Source: Nocardiopsis eucommiae (lineage in GTDB: Bacteria; Actinomycetota; Actinomycetes; Streptosporangiales; Streptosporangiaceae). From it: DNA of 64,000 nt. Positions within the stretch are counted from its first letter, which is position 1. Each line of letters begins with the position of its first letter. Made by a program: the position numbers and the translations under genes. Below are positions 48,571-58,303 of this stretch, one piece after another. The DNA is taken from contig CP074402.1 in assembly GCA_018388625.1 (NCBI GenBank), positions 3,038,001 through 3,102,000 of the forward strand. The letters run 5' to 3'. The notes under the pieces were generated by a model. It did not search any database. It saw only the letters and a program-made list of their open reading frames with translations, and had not been told where the DNA came from.

Positions 48571-48947
48571 GTCAAGTAGAGCGTGGAGAGGCCTCCCCGC
48601 GACCACCAACACCCCCGGTGAGGCCCAAGAAACGGAAAAACCCCATCGGGCGGCCCCACCCCGTCCAACACCCCTTGCCGCCCACGCCACCATGCCCCTC
48701 CACGGGCCCGACGCCACCCGCTTCCCATCCGAACACCACGCTCACGCACCGTCACCCCAGCTGAAACACGAGGACCCCACCCACACCGCACCTCGACCAC
48801 GCACAGCCACCCCGCAGAGCCCATCACCGAGCACACCCAGCACCTCACGCCGCGTTCGCACCCAGCCGACCGTCACCTGAGCCCTCGGCACCACCGGACC
48901 CGCACTCCCCGCGCCAACACACCGACCGCGCCCATCGACGAGACGCC

Positions 48948-49988
48948 TCACAGCGCCTCCCTCACCAACGCCTGCGCGTCCTCGCCCTCCACGCCCCGCA
49001 CCCGCTCCCCCAGATCCACCATGTCCAACTCCGGAAACTCCATCGTCGGAGTCCCGTCCTTCTCCGTCGGCACATCCGTCGACAAGACCGCCAGAATCCC
49101 CTCCTCAACCTCCACCCACGCGCTCATCGAAGGCAGCGGAGCCTCCGAACCGTCATCGACCATCACCGCGCCCCGCCGCTCACACCGATCCGACTCCGCA
49201 CCGTCCGCACAGCCCACCCATTCCGGAACCCCTGGCTCCCCCTGCTCCACCACGACCGTGAACACCGTCAACCGGAACCCCCGCTCCCACACCACACTCC
49301 GTGAGGGCTCATAGACGACCTCCGCCCGAATGTCATCCTCCGCGGACCTCACCGACACCGAACCCGGCTTCCACCCCGACGCCTCCAAAGCCGCGATCGG
49401 ATGGCTCAACGCGGCCACCTCCCGCCCGAGCTCCCGGTTCTCCCGTACGTCCTCGACACGCTCCTGCCCCCAGGACACCCCCACCACCACGGAACACAAC
49501 CCCAGCACCACACCCACGGCGATCACCGCCCGCGCAGGCCCGGGCCGCGACGACCACACCACGGCCGCGCCCGCCAACGCCAACACCAGACACCCCGACA
49601 CCAACCCCACCAGGGAGAACCACTCGATCCGCAGGTACCCCACCCACAGCACGCCGAGCACCGCCGCACACACCACCAGCGGAAGCTCCCACGGCCGCAC
49701 TGACCCCTGACGTGACATCCACACCCCGAACCCGTACACCGACCCCATCGGCAACACGAGACCGACCAGGAACACCAACGCCGTCAAACCGTCGTCGCTG
49801 TCACCGAACGCACCCAGCAGCACCGTGAACGGCACCACCACCGACAACATCGGGGTCAACCACAGCACCCACCCCAAACCCACCAACCGAGGCGCGCCCC
49901 CACCGGGCACCGCCTCCCCACCCACCGCACCGGGGTCAACGGGCGACGGATCCGGTGCGGTGCCCTGGTTCCCGGGGTCGGTACTCAA
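48948..49988 (-). CDS. membrane protein with C-terminal extracytoplasmic domain
   Basis: This 346-residue protein has a disordered N-terminus, five hydrophobic helices between about residues 35 and 180 (VLWLTPMLSVVVPFTVLLG, GLTALVFLVGLVLPMGSVYG, LPLVVCAAVLGVLWVGYL, LVGLVSGCLVLALAGAAVVW and AVIAVGVVLGLCSVVVGVSW), and then a 165-residue soluble domain with beta strands and one cysteine pair (VGCADGAESDRCERR). The TTG start at 49986-49988 has GAGGAGAA upstream. No family is recognised; the form suggests an envelope sensor or a regulator of a membrane complex. Confidence 0.68.
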   Translation of the reverse strand: MSTDPGNQGTAPDPSPVDPGAVGGEAVPGGGAPRLVGLGWVLWLTPMLSVVVPFTVLLGAFGDSDDGLTALVFLVGLVLPMGSVYGFGVWMSRQGSVRPWELPLVVCAAVLGVLWVGYLRIEWFSLVGLVSGCLVLALAGAAVVWSSRPGPARAVIAVGVVLGLCSVVVGVSWGQERVEDVRENRELGREVAALSHPIAALEASGWKPGSVSVRSAEDDIRAEVVYEPSRSVVWERGFRLTVFTVVVEQGEPGVPEWVGCADGAESDRCERRGAVMVDDGSEAPLPSMSAWVEVEEGILAVLSTDVPTEKDGTPTMEFPELDMVDLGERVRGVEGEDAQALVREAL

Positions 49989-50158
49989 CAGCGGTTCTCC
50001 TCACGGCTGGGGGACGTCACTGGGTCCGATGCCCCACCCCGCCCCAAGGTTCACGGACCACTCCCCCGCCCCCGAGCACCCGCCCTACACTCGAAGACGC
50101 ACCGAGAACCCCCGTGCCCCACCAGCCCCCGGGGCACCACCACGAACTACGGCAGGCC

Positions 50159-50685
50159 ATGGACGACAGCCACCACCCCTCACCCGGTCACCGGTACCTC
50201 GCCGCACTGTCGCTGCGCCGCACCCTCACGGCCGCACGCTCCCTCACCCACGACCCCACCAACGCCCCCCGAGGCCTGCCGCTCCCCCTGCTCGTGCTGG
50301 GCATCGCCATCGCCCTGGCCGCCACGACCACCACCCTGTGGCCCCTGGCCCCCTGGCTGCCCTGGTGGGCCCTGATACTCACCGCGCCCCTGGCCGCCGC
50401 CCCGGCCTTCCTCGCCGGCACCATCGCCATGACCCCCTTCCTGATCTCCACCACCCGAGCGGCCCGGGGAACCCCCACCGGCCACGACTGGGCTCCCCCA
50501 CCGCCCTCACCTTCCTGGCCTGCGTCATCCCACTCCTGTCGCCCCTGCCGCCGTGGAGCAACACCCTCACCCTGTGGGCCCTGCTCACCACCGCCGCACT
50601 CGTGAGCACCTACCAGGCCCTCCCGGCCCTGGGCCGCGACATCGACCTCGAACGCGCCCGCGCCGACTGGGACACCCAGGACTGA
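50159..50685 (+). CDS. small membrane protein, one frame break
   Basis: This protein is about 175 residues after restoring one base in the G run at 50490-50492. It has a cytosolic N-terminus with an arginine-rich start (HRYLAALSLRRTLTAARSL), and four hydrophobic helices in two pairs (LPLLVLGIAIALAATTTTLW, WWALILTAPLAAAPAFLAG, TFLACVIPLLSPLP and TLTLWALLTTAALVST). A charged tail (RDIDLERARADWDTQD) follows. It is divergent from the membrane protein gene at 49988. The function is unknown. Confidence 0.62.
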
Positions 50686-50949
50686 ACTCCCCCACACATC
50701 ACCCGCCACCCCGCCCCCAGGCACCGCGAGCCTCCCAGGTGGCCTCCCCGAACCCACCCGGAGACGACACGACGTCCGGACGCACGGCCACCCCGATGAG
50801 CACAGCGCGTCCGCGCCCGGCCTCCGACCGCCGCCACCACCCGTCGCCCACCCACCGACGCGTACCGAACAGAAGGGGATTTAACCCACCCCCTGCCGCC
50901 GACTTGTACACGTAACGGTCGGGCAAGCCCAGCGAAACCCCCGACACCA
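50686..50949. other. intergenic, upstream of the urt operon
   Basis: The first 180 bases after the small membrane protein gene show no gene. The last part carries a GlnR-like pattern and the start of a folded leader described in separate entries. Confidence 0.4.
50912..50938 (+). promoter_or_regulatory. candidate GlnR box before urtA
   Basis: GTAAC (50912-50916), GCAAG (50923-50927) and GAAAC (50934-50938) are spaced exactly 11 bases apart. Actinobacterial GlnR sites are built from gTnAC and GaAAC half sites with 6-base spacers. The outer two match well, the middle poorly. Nitrogen control of urea uptake by GlnR is known in the phylum. Confidence 0.4.
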
Positions 50950-50997
50950 GCCTCCTAGGTGCACCCCTCGAACAGCCCCCGAACCTAGGAGGTGGGC
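50918..50997 (+). promoter_or_regulatory. structured urtA leader hiding the ribosome site
   Basis: The leader has a first hairpin (GTCGGG 50918-50923 with CCCGAC 50940-50945). It then has a perfect 10-bp pairing of CCTCCTAGGT (50951-50960) with ACCTAGGAGG (50983-50992). The second strand contains the whole AGGAGG Shine-Dalgarno of urtA, which begins at 50998. Folding would block translation. This layout is common to riboswitch or thermosensor expression platforms; no known riboswitch class is recognised by eye. Confidence 0.6.
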
Positions 50998-52218
50998 ATG
51001 GCCCGCTCCCGCCCGAGCAACTGGCCCAAGACCCTCACCGCCGCACTGGCCCTGACACTGGCCGCCACCGCCTGCGGCAACCAACCCGCCGGGGTCGACG
51101 AGGACACCGTCACCGTCGGCATGCTCCACTCCCTGTCCGGCACCATGGCCATCAGCGAAGTGACCGTCCGCGACTCCGTCCAGCTCGCCATCGACGAGAT
51201 CAACGCCGAGGGCGGCGTCCTGGGACGCCAGATCGAGCCCGTCCTCGAGGACGGCGCCTCCGACGAGGCCACCTTCACCGAACGCGCCCAGAAACTCCTC
51301 CAGTCCGACGACGCCGTAGCGGTCTTCGGCGGCTGGACCTCGGCCTCACGCAAGGCCATGCTGCCGGTCTTCGAACGCAACAACGGCCTGCTGTTCTACC
51401 CCGTGCAGTACGAGGGGCTGGAGGCCAGCGACAACATCGTCTACACCGGCGCCACCACCAACCAACAGATCATCCCCGCCCTGGACTACCTACGCGAACA
51501 GGGCCACACCAGCCTCTACCTGGTCGGCTCCGACTACGTCTTCCCACGCACCGCCAACCAGATCATCACCGCCTACGCCCAAGCCCACGACATGCAGATC
51601 ACCGCCGAGGAGTACACACCCCTGGGCCACACCGAGTACTCCACCATCACCAACGACATCGCCCGCACCACACCCGACGCCGTCTTCAACACCCTCAACG
51701 GCGACTCCAACGTCAGCTTCTTCCAACAACTGCGCTCAGCCGGAGTGACAGCCCAGGACGTCCCCGTACTCAGCGTCAGCGTGGCCGAGGAAGAGGTCGA
51801 GGGCGTCGGCACCGACAACATCGCCGGCCACCTGACAGCCTGGAACTACTACCAGACCGTCGACAACGACGCCAACACCGGTTTCGTCGAGGCCTTCACC
51901 GACACCTACGGCGCCGACCGAGTCACCTCCGACCCCATGCAGTCGGCCTACAACGGCGTCTACCTGTGGAAGGCCGCGGTCGAGGCCGCCGACAGCTTCG
52001 AGGTCGACCAGGTGCGCGCCGCCCTGGACGGGATCAGCATCGACGCCCCCGAAGGCCCCATCACCGTGGACGGCCAGACCCAACACGTGGTCAAGACCGC
52101 CCGGATCGGCCAGGTCAACGACGAGGGCCTGATCGACGAGATCTGGACCTCACCCGAGCCCATCACCCCCGACCCCTACCTCGAGGGCTACGACTGGGCC
52201 GAGAACCTCACCGGCTGA
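50998..52218 (+). CDS. urtA: urea ABC transporter substrate-binding lipoprotein
   Basis: This 406-residue lipoprotein binds urea outside the membrane and delivers it to UrtBC. A signal peptide ends at the lipobox ATAC. UrtA landmarks are [93 protein letters not shown] and [10 protein letters not shown], and the late [14 protein letters not shown]. The ATG at 50998 is preferred to an upstream GTG because AGGAGG overlaps that GTG. It is the first gene of a five-gene operon with a structured leader. Confidence 0.95.
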   Translation: MARSRPSNWPKTLTAALALTLAATACGNQPAGVDEDTVTVGMLHSLSGTMAISEVTVRDSVQLAIDEINAEGGVLGRQIEPVLEDGASDEATFTERAQKLLQSDDAVAVFGGWTSASRKAMLPVFERNNGLLFYPVQYEGLEASDNIVYTGATTNQQIIPALDYLREQGHTSLYLVGSDYVFPRTANQIITAYAQAHDMQITAEEYTPLGHTEYSTITNDIARTTPDAVFNTLNGDSNVSFFQQLRSAGVTAQDVPVLSVSVAEEEVEGVGTDNIAGHLTAWNYYQTVDNDANTGFVEAFTDTYGADRVTSDPMQSAYNGVYLWKAAVEAADSFEVDQVRAALDGISIDAPEGPITVDGQTQHVVKTARIGQVNDEGLIDEIWTSPEPITPDPYLEGYDWAENLTG

Positions 52219-52277
52219 CCCTCCCCGCGACACGGCCCCCACCCACCGGGTCCCCTTCCGCACAGAAAGGAGCAGCG

Positions 52278-53168
52278 ATGGACGCCCTCATCAACCAACT
52301 CCCCACCGGCCTGGCCATCGGCGCCGTCCTCCTCCTGGCCGCACTCGGCCTCAACTTCACCTTCGGCCAGATGGGCGTCATCAACATGGCCCACGGCGAA
52401 CTCATCATGATCGGCGCCTACACCGCCTACGTACTGCACGCCTGGATCGGTCTCAACCCCGCCTACTCACTCCTGATCGCCCTGCCCGTCGCCTTCACCA
52501 TCACCGGCACCCTGGGCTGGCTCCTCGAACTCAGCGTCATCCGCCACTTCTACGGCCGCCCCCTGGACACCCTGCTCCTGACCTTCGGCATCGGCATGAT
52601 CCTCCAACAAGGCGCCCGCGACACCTTCGGCGCACCCAACGTCGACGTGCCCGCACCAGCCTGGCTCACCGGAGGCATCACCCTGACCGGCGGCATCCGC
52701 ATCCACTACTCCCGCCTGTTCATCCTCGCCCTGGCCATCGCCTGCGTCATCGCCATCGCCTACCACCTCAACCGCTCCCGCCACGGACGACAGATGCGCG
52801 CCGTCATCCACAACCGCGACCTCGCCGCCATCAGCGGCATCAACACCCGAAAAGTCGACGCCACCACCTTCTTCATCGGCTCCGGCCTGGCCGGTATCGC
52901 CGGGGTGGCCCTGACCCTGATCGGCCCCACCGGACCCACCCTGGGCACCAACTACATCGTCGACGCCTTCCTGGTCGTCGTCGTGGGCGGACTGGGCCAA
53001 CTACGCGGCACCGTCCTGGCCGCCTTCACCCTGGGCATCCTCAACGCCACCGTCGAAGCCTGGGCCGACGCCTCCCTGGCCAAACTCATCGTCTTCGCCG
53101 CCATCATCGCCTTCCTCCAGGCCCGCCCCCAGGGACTGTTCACCGTCAAGACCCGGGCACTCACATGA
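52278..53168 (+). CDS. urtB: urea ABC transporter permease
   Basis: This 296-residue inner-membrane subunit of the branched-chain amino-acid/urea ABC family (LivH-like) carries LNFTFGQMGVINMAHGELIM, the family signature in the first helices, then FGIGMILQQGARDTFG, which is typical of UrtB. The last third has FLVVVVGGLGQLRGTVLAAF, the loop that meets the ATPases. AAAGGAG lies 8 bases before the ATG. The stop overlaps the urtC start (ATGA), so translation is coupled. Confidence 0.95.
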   Translation: MDALINQLPTGLAIGAVLLLAALGLNFTFGQMGVINMAHGELIMIGAYTAYVLHAWIGLNPAYSLLIALPVAFTITGTLGWLLELSVIRHFYGRPLDTLLLTFGIGMILQQGARDTFGAPNVDVPAPAWLTGGITLTGGIRIHYSRLFILALAIACVIAIAYHLNRSRHGRQMRAVIHNRDLAAISGINTRKVDATTFFIGSGLAGIAGVALTLIGPTGPTLGTNYIVDAFLVVVVGGLGQLRGTVLAAFTLGILNATVEAWADASLAKLIVFAAIIAFLQARPQGLFTVKTRALT

Positions 53169-54333
53169 CCCACACCCCCACCACAGCGGCCAAGACCACA
53201 CCCGGTGCACTCACCCGGATCCGCGGATTCGCCCTCTTCCTGGGCCTGCTCGCCGCCGCCCTGCTCCTCCTCCCCCAAATCCTGGAACCCTTCCGCCTCA
53301 ATCTGCTCGCCCAGTACCTGTGCTACGCCATCGTCGCCCTGGGCATCGCCCTGGCCTGGGGCCGCGGCGGCATGCTCACCCTGGGACACGGCGTCTACTT
53401 CGGGCTGGGCGCCTACGCCATGGCCATGCACCTGACCCTGGCCCGCGCCGAAGCCGACCCCCTCAACCCCGGCGCCCTCCCCCAGTTCATGGTCTGGTCC
53501 GGACTCACCGAACTCCCCTGGTTCTGGCAACCCCTCACCAACCCCGCCGTGGCCGTCATCGCCGCCATCACCGTCCCCGGAGCCCTGGCCGCCCTCCTGG
53601 GCTGGTCCGTCTTCCGCCAACGCGTGCGCGGCGCCTACTTCGCCATCCTCAACCAGGCCCTGGCCGCCGCCTTCGTCATCCTCCTCATCGGCCAACAACA
53701 CCTGACCGGCGGCTCCAACGGACTCACCGACTTCCCCGTCTTCGCCGGACACAGCCTCTACACCCCCACCGCGCAGACCACCCTCTACACCGTGGTCGTC
53801 CTGACCCTGGCCGGCATCTACCTGCTCTTCCGCCACATCACCCACAGCCGCTACGGACAACTCCTCATCGCCATCCGCGACGGCGAGGACCGCGTCCGCT
53901 ACCTGGGCTACGACCCCACCTGGGCCAAGACCTTCGCCTACGCCCTCTCCGCCATGGCCGCAGGCATCGGCGGAGCGCTCTTCGTCCCCGTCATGGGCAT
54001 CATCTCCCCCTCCCTCATCGGCGTCATCCCCTCGATCATGATGGTCCTGGCCGTAGCCATCGGCGGCCGCTACTCCCTGGCCGGAGCCGCCCTGGGCGCC
54101 GTCCTCATCAACGCCGCCCAGACCACCTTCTCCGAGAACTTCGCCGGAGGCTGGACCTACCTCCAAGGCGCCCTGTTCGTCATCGTCATCGCCCTGGCCC
54201 CCAAGGCCTGGCAGGACTCACCCAACAGATCAGCGACGCCCTGCACACCCGCCGCAAACACCCGCCCGAACACACCCGCGACCACGCAGCCCCCACCCCG
54301 ACCCAGGAGCACACCACCGGGAGCACCCCATGA
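53165..54333 (+). CDS. urtC: urea ABC transporter permease, one frame break
   Basis: This is the second membrane subunit (LivM-like), about 389 residues after restoring one base near 54205. Landmarks are LGIALAWGRGGMLTLGHGVY and YFAILNQALAAAFVILLI, then LTGGSNGLTDFPVF, RDGEDRVRYLGYDPTWAKTF and the final VAIGGRYSLAGAALGAVLIN. The charged tail KGLAGLTQQISDALHTRRKH is read after the repair and the stop then overlaps the urtD start (ATGA). With UrtB it forms the urea pore. Confidence 0.93.
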
Positions 54334-55075
54334 GCCTGCTACAGATCAACGACCTCACCGTCACCTTCGGCGACTTCACCGCCCTGGACCACATCAACCT
54401 CACCCTGGCCGAAGGGGAACTGCGCTTCCTCATCGGCCCCAACGGAGCCGGAAAAACCACCCTGGTCGACTCCATCACCGGCCGCACCCGCCCCACCTCG
54501 GGCACCCTCACCTTCAACGGCCAACGCCTCAACGGCACACCCGAACACCGCATCGTACGCGCCGGCATCGGACGCACCTTCCAGACCAGCGTCGTCTTCG
54601 GCGAACTCACCGTCGCCGACAACATCGACCTCGCCGCCTCCCACCGCCTGCGGCCCTGGCAACTCCTCCGCAGACGCCCCACCCTGACCGAACCCCTCAC
54701 CCACATCCTGAACCGCGTCGGCCTGCACGAACACACCCACACCAAAGCCGCCACCCTCTCCCACGGCCAACGCCAATGGCTGGAGATCGCCATGCTCCTG
54801 GCCCAGGAACCCCGCCTGCTCCTGCTCGACGAACCCGTGGCCGGAATGAACGCCGAAGAACGCACCCGCACCGGCGACCTGCTCACCGAGATCGCCACCG
54901 ACCACACCATCCTCGTCATCGAACACGACATGGACTTCCTACGCCGCTACGCCCGCGAAGTCACCGTCCTGCACGAAGGACGGGTCCTGACCCACGGCGA
55001 CCTCCACACCGTGCAGAACGACCCCCGCGTCCAAGAGGTCTACCTGGGCCGCACCCCCAGGAGGCCACCCCATGA
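54330..55075 (+). CDS. urtD: urea ABC transporter ATPase
   Basis: This is the LivG-like ATPase, about 248 residues after restoring one base in the C run at 55054-55058, which gives the usual ending and a stop that overlaps the urtE start (ATGA). Motifs: Walker A IGPNGAGKTTLVDSI, RAGIGRTFQTSVVFGELTVA (Q-loop region), signature LSHGQRQWLEIAMLL, where SHGQ is typical of UrtD, Walker B LLLLDEPVAGMN and EHDMDFLRRYA. It sits on the cytosolic side and drives urea uptake with UrtE. Confidence 0.94.
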
Positions 55076-55782
55076 ACACCCCCACACCCCACCTGAGCGT
55101 GCGGGGCCTGTCCGCCGGCTACGGCCGCGCCCGCGTCCTCTTCGACATCGACCTCACCATCGAACCCGGCACCATCGCCTGCGTCATGGGCCGCAACGGC
55201 GTCGGCAAAACCACCCTGCTCAACACCATCACCGGACTCATCACCCCCACCACCGGCACCATCACCCACAACGGCACCGACATCACCCACCTCGCCCCCC
55301 ACCACCGCACCCGCCGCGGCATCGCCTACGCACCCCAGGGCCACGACACCTTCGCACCCCTGACCGTCGCCGAGAACCTCCACGTCACCCACCAGGCCAC
55401 CCGCCGCGGCGGCCCCGAACTCATCGACGCCGCCCTGGCACGCTTCCCCCGACTACAACCCCTCCTCCACCGCAAGGCCGCACTCCTCTCCGGAGGCCAA
55501 GCCCAACAACTCGCCATCGCCCGCGCCCTGGTCACCAACCCCAGCCTGCTCGTCCTGGACGAGCCCACCGAAGGCATCCAACCCAACATCGTCGCCGAGA
55601 TCGAAGCCGCCATCACCGACACCGCCGCCCAGGGCATCACCATCCTGCTCGTGGAGCAGTACCTGGACGTGGCCCTGCGCCTGGCCGACACCGTCACCGT
55701 CATCGACGCCGGACGCATCATCCACACCGGCCCGCGCACCGAACTCACCCACGAGAGCGCCCACGCCCTGATGGCCATCTGA
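55072..55782 (+). CDS. urtE: urea ABC transporter ATPase
   Basis: This 236-residue LivF-like ATPase is the last gene of the operon. It has GYGRARVLFDIDLTIEPG, Walker A MGRNGVGKTTLLNTI, GIAYAPQGHDTFAPLTVAEN as Q loop, signature LSGGQAQQLAIARAL, Walker B LLVLDEPTEGIQPNIVAEI and VEQYLDVALRLAD. DEPTEGIQP is typical of UrtE. The sequence after it carries a truncated copy of another gene's start; no urease gene is seen within this window. Confidence 0.94.
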   Translation: MNTPTPHLSVRGLSAGYGRARVLFDIDLTIEPGTIACVMGRNGVGKTTLLNTITGLITPTTGTITHNGTDITHLAPHHRTRRGIAYAPQGHDTFAPLTVAENLHVTHQATRRGGPELIDAALARFPRLQPLLHRKAALLSGGQAQQLAIARALVTNPSLLVLDEPTEGIQPNIVAEIEAAITDTAAQGITILLVEQYLDVALRLADTVTVIDAGRIIHTGPRTELTHESAHALMAI

Positions 55783-55801
55783 GCGCAGGGGGACACGGTG
55801 G

Positions 55802-55873
55802 GCACCACCCCAGGACCGCCCCCGCACCCACCGCACCCGGGTCACAACCCCCACCACAACCAACACGCACCTG
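55802..55873 (-). pseudogene. truncated duplicate of the DUF3626 gene start
   Basis: The bases at 55802-55831 (GCACCACCCCAGGACCGCCC and on) and 55833-55865 (CGCACCCGGGTCACAACCCC and on) are nearly identical to 56817-56846 and 56873-56905 inside the 5' coding end of the DUF3626 gene. The piece in between, about 28 bases, is missing, and short GCACCC-type repeats flank the gap, so an internal deletion by slippage is likely. Only about 25 codons remain. The intact gene lies 1 kb away on the same strand. Confidence 0.7.
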
Positions 55874-56021
55874 GCCGGCCAACCCCACCCTCCCGGCCAC
55901 GTCCGGGGGCCTCGGCAGCGGACAGTCCGCGAAGCCCCGTGAGCACCTCCGCCGTCGTCACACCACGAACCCCTCCTCGCCATCGCACGGTCCGGAGGCG
56001 CACAGGAGATCCACACCGCAC

Positions 56022-56914
56022 TCACACCCCCGCACGCCCACCCACGCCTGGGGCACCGAACCGGGCCAGGCAGTGCCACACCCGCTTCACCACCCTCGGC
56101 TCGAACCGACCCGACCGCGCCGCCTCACCAATCACACGAGGCGTCAACCACCCCTCCACCGCGATCCGCGTCCCCGCCTCCACGACCTCCCGCCCCCGGT
56201 AACCGGGATGCCGTGACAGTTCCTCCACCCCCAACCGGAACCCGCCGTGCCAGGACACCGCACACCCCAACCGACCCGCCGCCTCCTCCACCCGAGTCCC
56301 GCGAAAACTCGGATCCAACACCAACGCCACCACGTCCGCGCCCCACCGCACCGGCCCGTGCACCTGCGCCTCCACGTACTCGTCCAACACGTCCCGCCCG
56401 CCCCCGGGAGCACGCGCCAGGTCCACCAACCCCATCCGCTCACCCACCCCGAACGCCGACGGCTCGAAGGTGCTGTCCGGATAACAGAACGTCGTCCGCC
56501 CCACCACCGGCTCCCCCAACCGGAAGAAACACGAACCGAACCTCGGCGCCGCACCCACCCCGCTCCCGACCCGATCCAGCGCCCCGTACACCGGCCGCGC
56601 ACACACCGGCGCCCGATCGTAGGCACCACCGAACATCCGGCTCTCCCACCGCCACCGGTCCCCGCCCTCGAACGCGGTCAACCCGCCGTTGCTCACGCCC
56701 GTCACGAACTGAGACCGGTACACCCCTCCGCCGCCATCCGCTCCACCACCGTGGACCCGCCCACCACACGGTCGGGATGGAAGTTCAACGTCACCGACCA
56801 CCCCTCCGCGAACGCACCACCCCAGGACCGCCCCCGCACCCACGCCAACGCCCGCCGCGCCGCCCGACCACCCGCACCCGGGTCACAACCCCCACCACAA
56901 CCACACGCGTCCAT
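56022..56914 (-). CDS. DUF3626 protein, one frame break
   Basis: This protein is about 297 residues after restoring one base in the C run at 56723-56726. It fits DUF3626, a family of unknown function in Gram-positive bacteria: VTLNFHPDRV, QFVTGVSNGGLTAFEGGDRW, RWESRMFGGAYD, RPVYGALD, PRFGSCFFRLGEPV, TTFCYPDSTFEPS and LDEYVEAQVHGPV. The HPD and YGALD patterns resemble a catalytic or toxin-like fold. The extreme N-terminus is cysteine/glycine-rich (MDACGCGGGCDPGAGGR), which may bind a metal. A truncated copy of this N-terminus lies at 55802-55873. Confidence 0.82.
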
Positions 56915-57087
56915 GGACCGATCATGCCCCCACCCCGCACGGCCCAGGAAGGGGGCGCACACCCGCGAACCATCCACCACCAGACCAACACCGAAACGGC
57001 CGGAGGGCACCGGCGAGCTCCCCACCCACGCCAACGACCACACAGGAAAAGGGGCCCACCCCAGGCGGGCCCCCACCACTCACTCCA

Positions 57088-58112
57088 TCACGGCAACCGC
57101 AACCACCCCGTACACACCCTCAACCCCGCACCCGACTCCAACCGCTCCAACGCCGCCCGCTCCAACCGCGTCCGACGCGGCGCCCGCTCCACATCCACCC
57201 GAGGCATCCCGAACACGAACCGGAACACGTCACCCTCCCCGGGCGACCCCTCATCCACCAACGTGAACCTGCGCTGGAACCGCACGATGTTGGACTCCTC
57301 CCCCAACACCCGCCCCCACCACGGATCCAACAACCACGACGTGCACGTGGCCACCAACGGATCCAACCCCAACTGCTCCCGCGCGAACGGCCCCGCCAAC
57401 GCCAACGCCTCACTCACCGCCTCCGGACCCAACCCACCTGAGGGAATGTGCAACCGCAGCACCGGATCACCCGGAGCCAACCCCGCACCCAACGCCGCGG
57501 CCTCCTCCTCCGAGTACCAACGCACCGGCCCCTGGTCCCCCAACAACGCCGGCTCCAGCTGCAGACCCCCCACCCAGAACAACCGCCCACGGAACTGCGC
57601 CGCCACCCACGCCGCCGTCTCCAGACTCAACCGGCCGAACAACCACCGCGACCGCCGCACCTGCACACCCACATCAGCCAGAGACGCCACCGTCACCGAC
57701 CGGTCCACCCCCGCGAACCATGCCGCCGCAGCTGCTCCGGAACCATCGCCACGAACGCCCACAACGACGCCACCCGCACCCGCGCGTCCTCGGCCTCCAC
57801 CAGCGTCGGCCACGGCCGCCACACCCCCACCGGCACGTCCGCGTCCGCCCACAGCCGCCGGTACATACACCCGACCAGGTGCCACAACTCCTCCGGCCAC
57901 CGCCCGTCCGCGCCCGGAGCCCCCGGCCACAACGCCTCCACCTCCGCACGGTCGTCATCGGCCAGGACGAACGCGTCCAACACCTCAGCGGCCTCAGCCA
58001 CCGAAGGAACCCTCAACCCCACCTCCGGCTCCGGCAACGCCTCACAGGCCTCCAACCACTCCCGCACACCAGCGTCGAGCCCGAACCGTTCCACCACACG
58101 CGCACTGTCCAT
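57088..58112 (-). CDS. GNAT-like acyltransferase (N-acyltransferase N-/C-domain type), one frame break
   Basis: This enzyme is about 341 residues after restoring one base in the C run at 57708-57712. The N-terminal part (LDAGVREWLEACEALPEPE ... ELWHLVGCMYRRLWA) is the helical N-acyltransferase domain. The C-terminal part (RRSRWLFGRLSLETAAWVAA, LFWVGGLQLEP and LRLHIPSGGLGPEAVSEA) is a GNAT-like fold where IPSGGL is a typical stretch. The catalytic details are not settled for this family. It ends 58 bases before a small hairpin (57051-57073) shared with DUF3626. Confidence 0.78.
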
Positions 58113-58246
58113 GCGCACATCCTGTCGCCCCCACCCACCCCGAGGGAAGAAGACCCCACCCCAAAACACCCCAGAACCACCAAACCGCCCCCGCCCCACC
58201 CACCCCCGATGAGACCAGACCCACAACACATCACCACGTGGGCATA

Positions 58247-58273
58247 GTGTTGTGGTAACCCACCAAGCAACAC
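58247..58273. promoter_or_regulatory. inverted repeat before the adenylating enzyme gene
   Basis: GTGTTG (58247-58252) and CAACAC (58268-58273) are exact inverted copies around a core GTGGTAACCCAC (58253-58264) that is itself a dyad. The site lies 30 bases before the start codon and 135 bases from the divergent gene, in a position for an operator. Confidence 0.5.
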
Positions 58274-58303
58274 CACACCCACCGAAAACGAGGAACACCA
58301 CCG

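Larger units (their letters stand above)
47340..48947. other. 1.6-kb gene-poor interval with AT-rich palindromes
   Basis: No frame on either strand in this stretch has a good ribosome site, a recognisable family or consistent codon use. What it holds: the palindrome TGTACGTACGTACA at 47536-47549; ATGCATAA-N6-TTATGCAT at 47868-47889 next to an A-rich tract; one exact actinobacterial DnaA-box-like nonamer TGTGGACAA at 48340-48348 and a one-mismatch copy (TCGTCCACA) near 48185; and the perfect palindrome ATAATGCACATTAT at 48557-48570. It may be a control region, a decayed element or hold an unrecognised RNA. Confidence 0.5.

Noticed and set aside
48124..48880. Overlapping open frames of about 200 codons on both strands in the gene-poor interval
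   Set aside because: They lack ribosome sites, contain scattered cysteine, tryptophan and proline as expected for random GC-rich frames and match no family I know.
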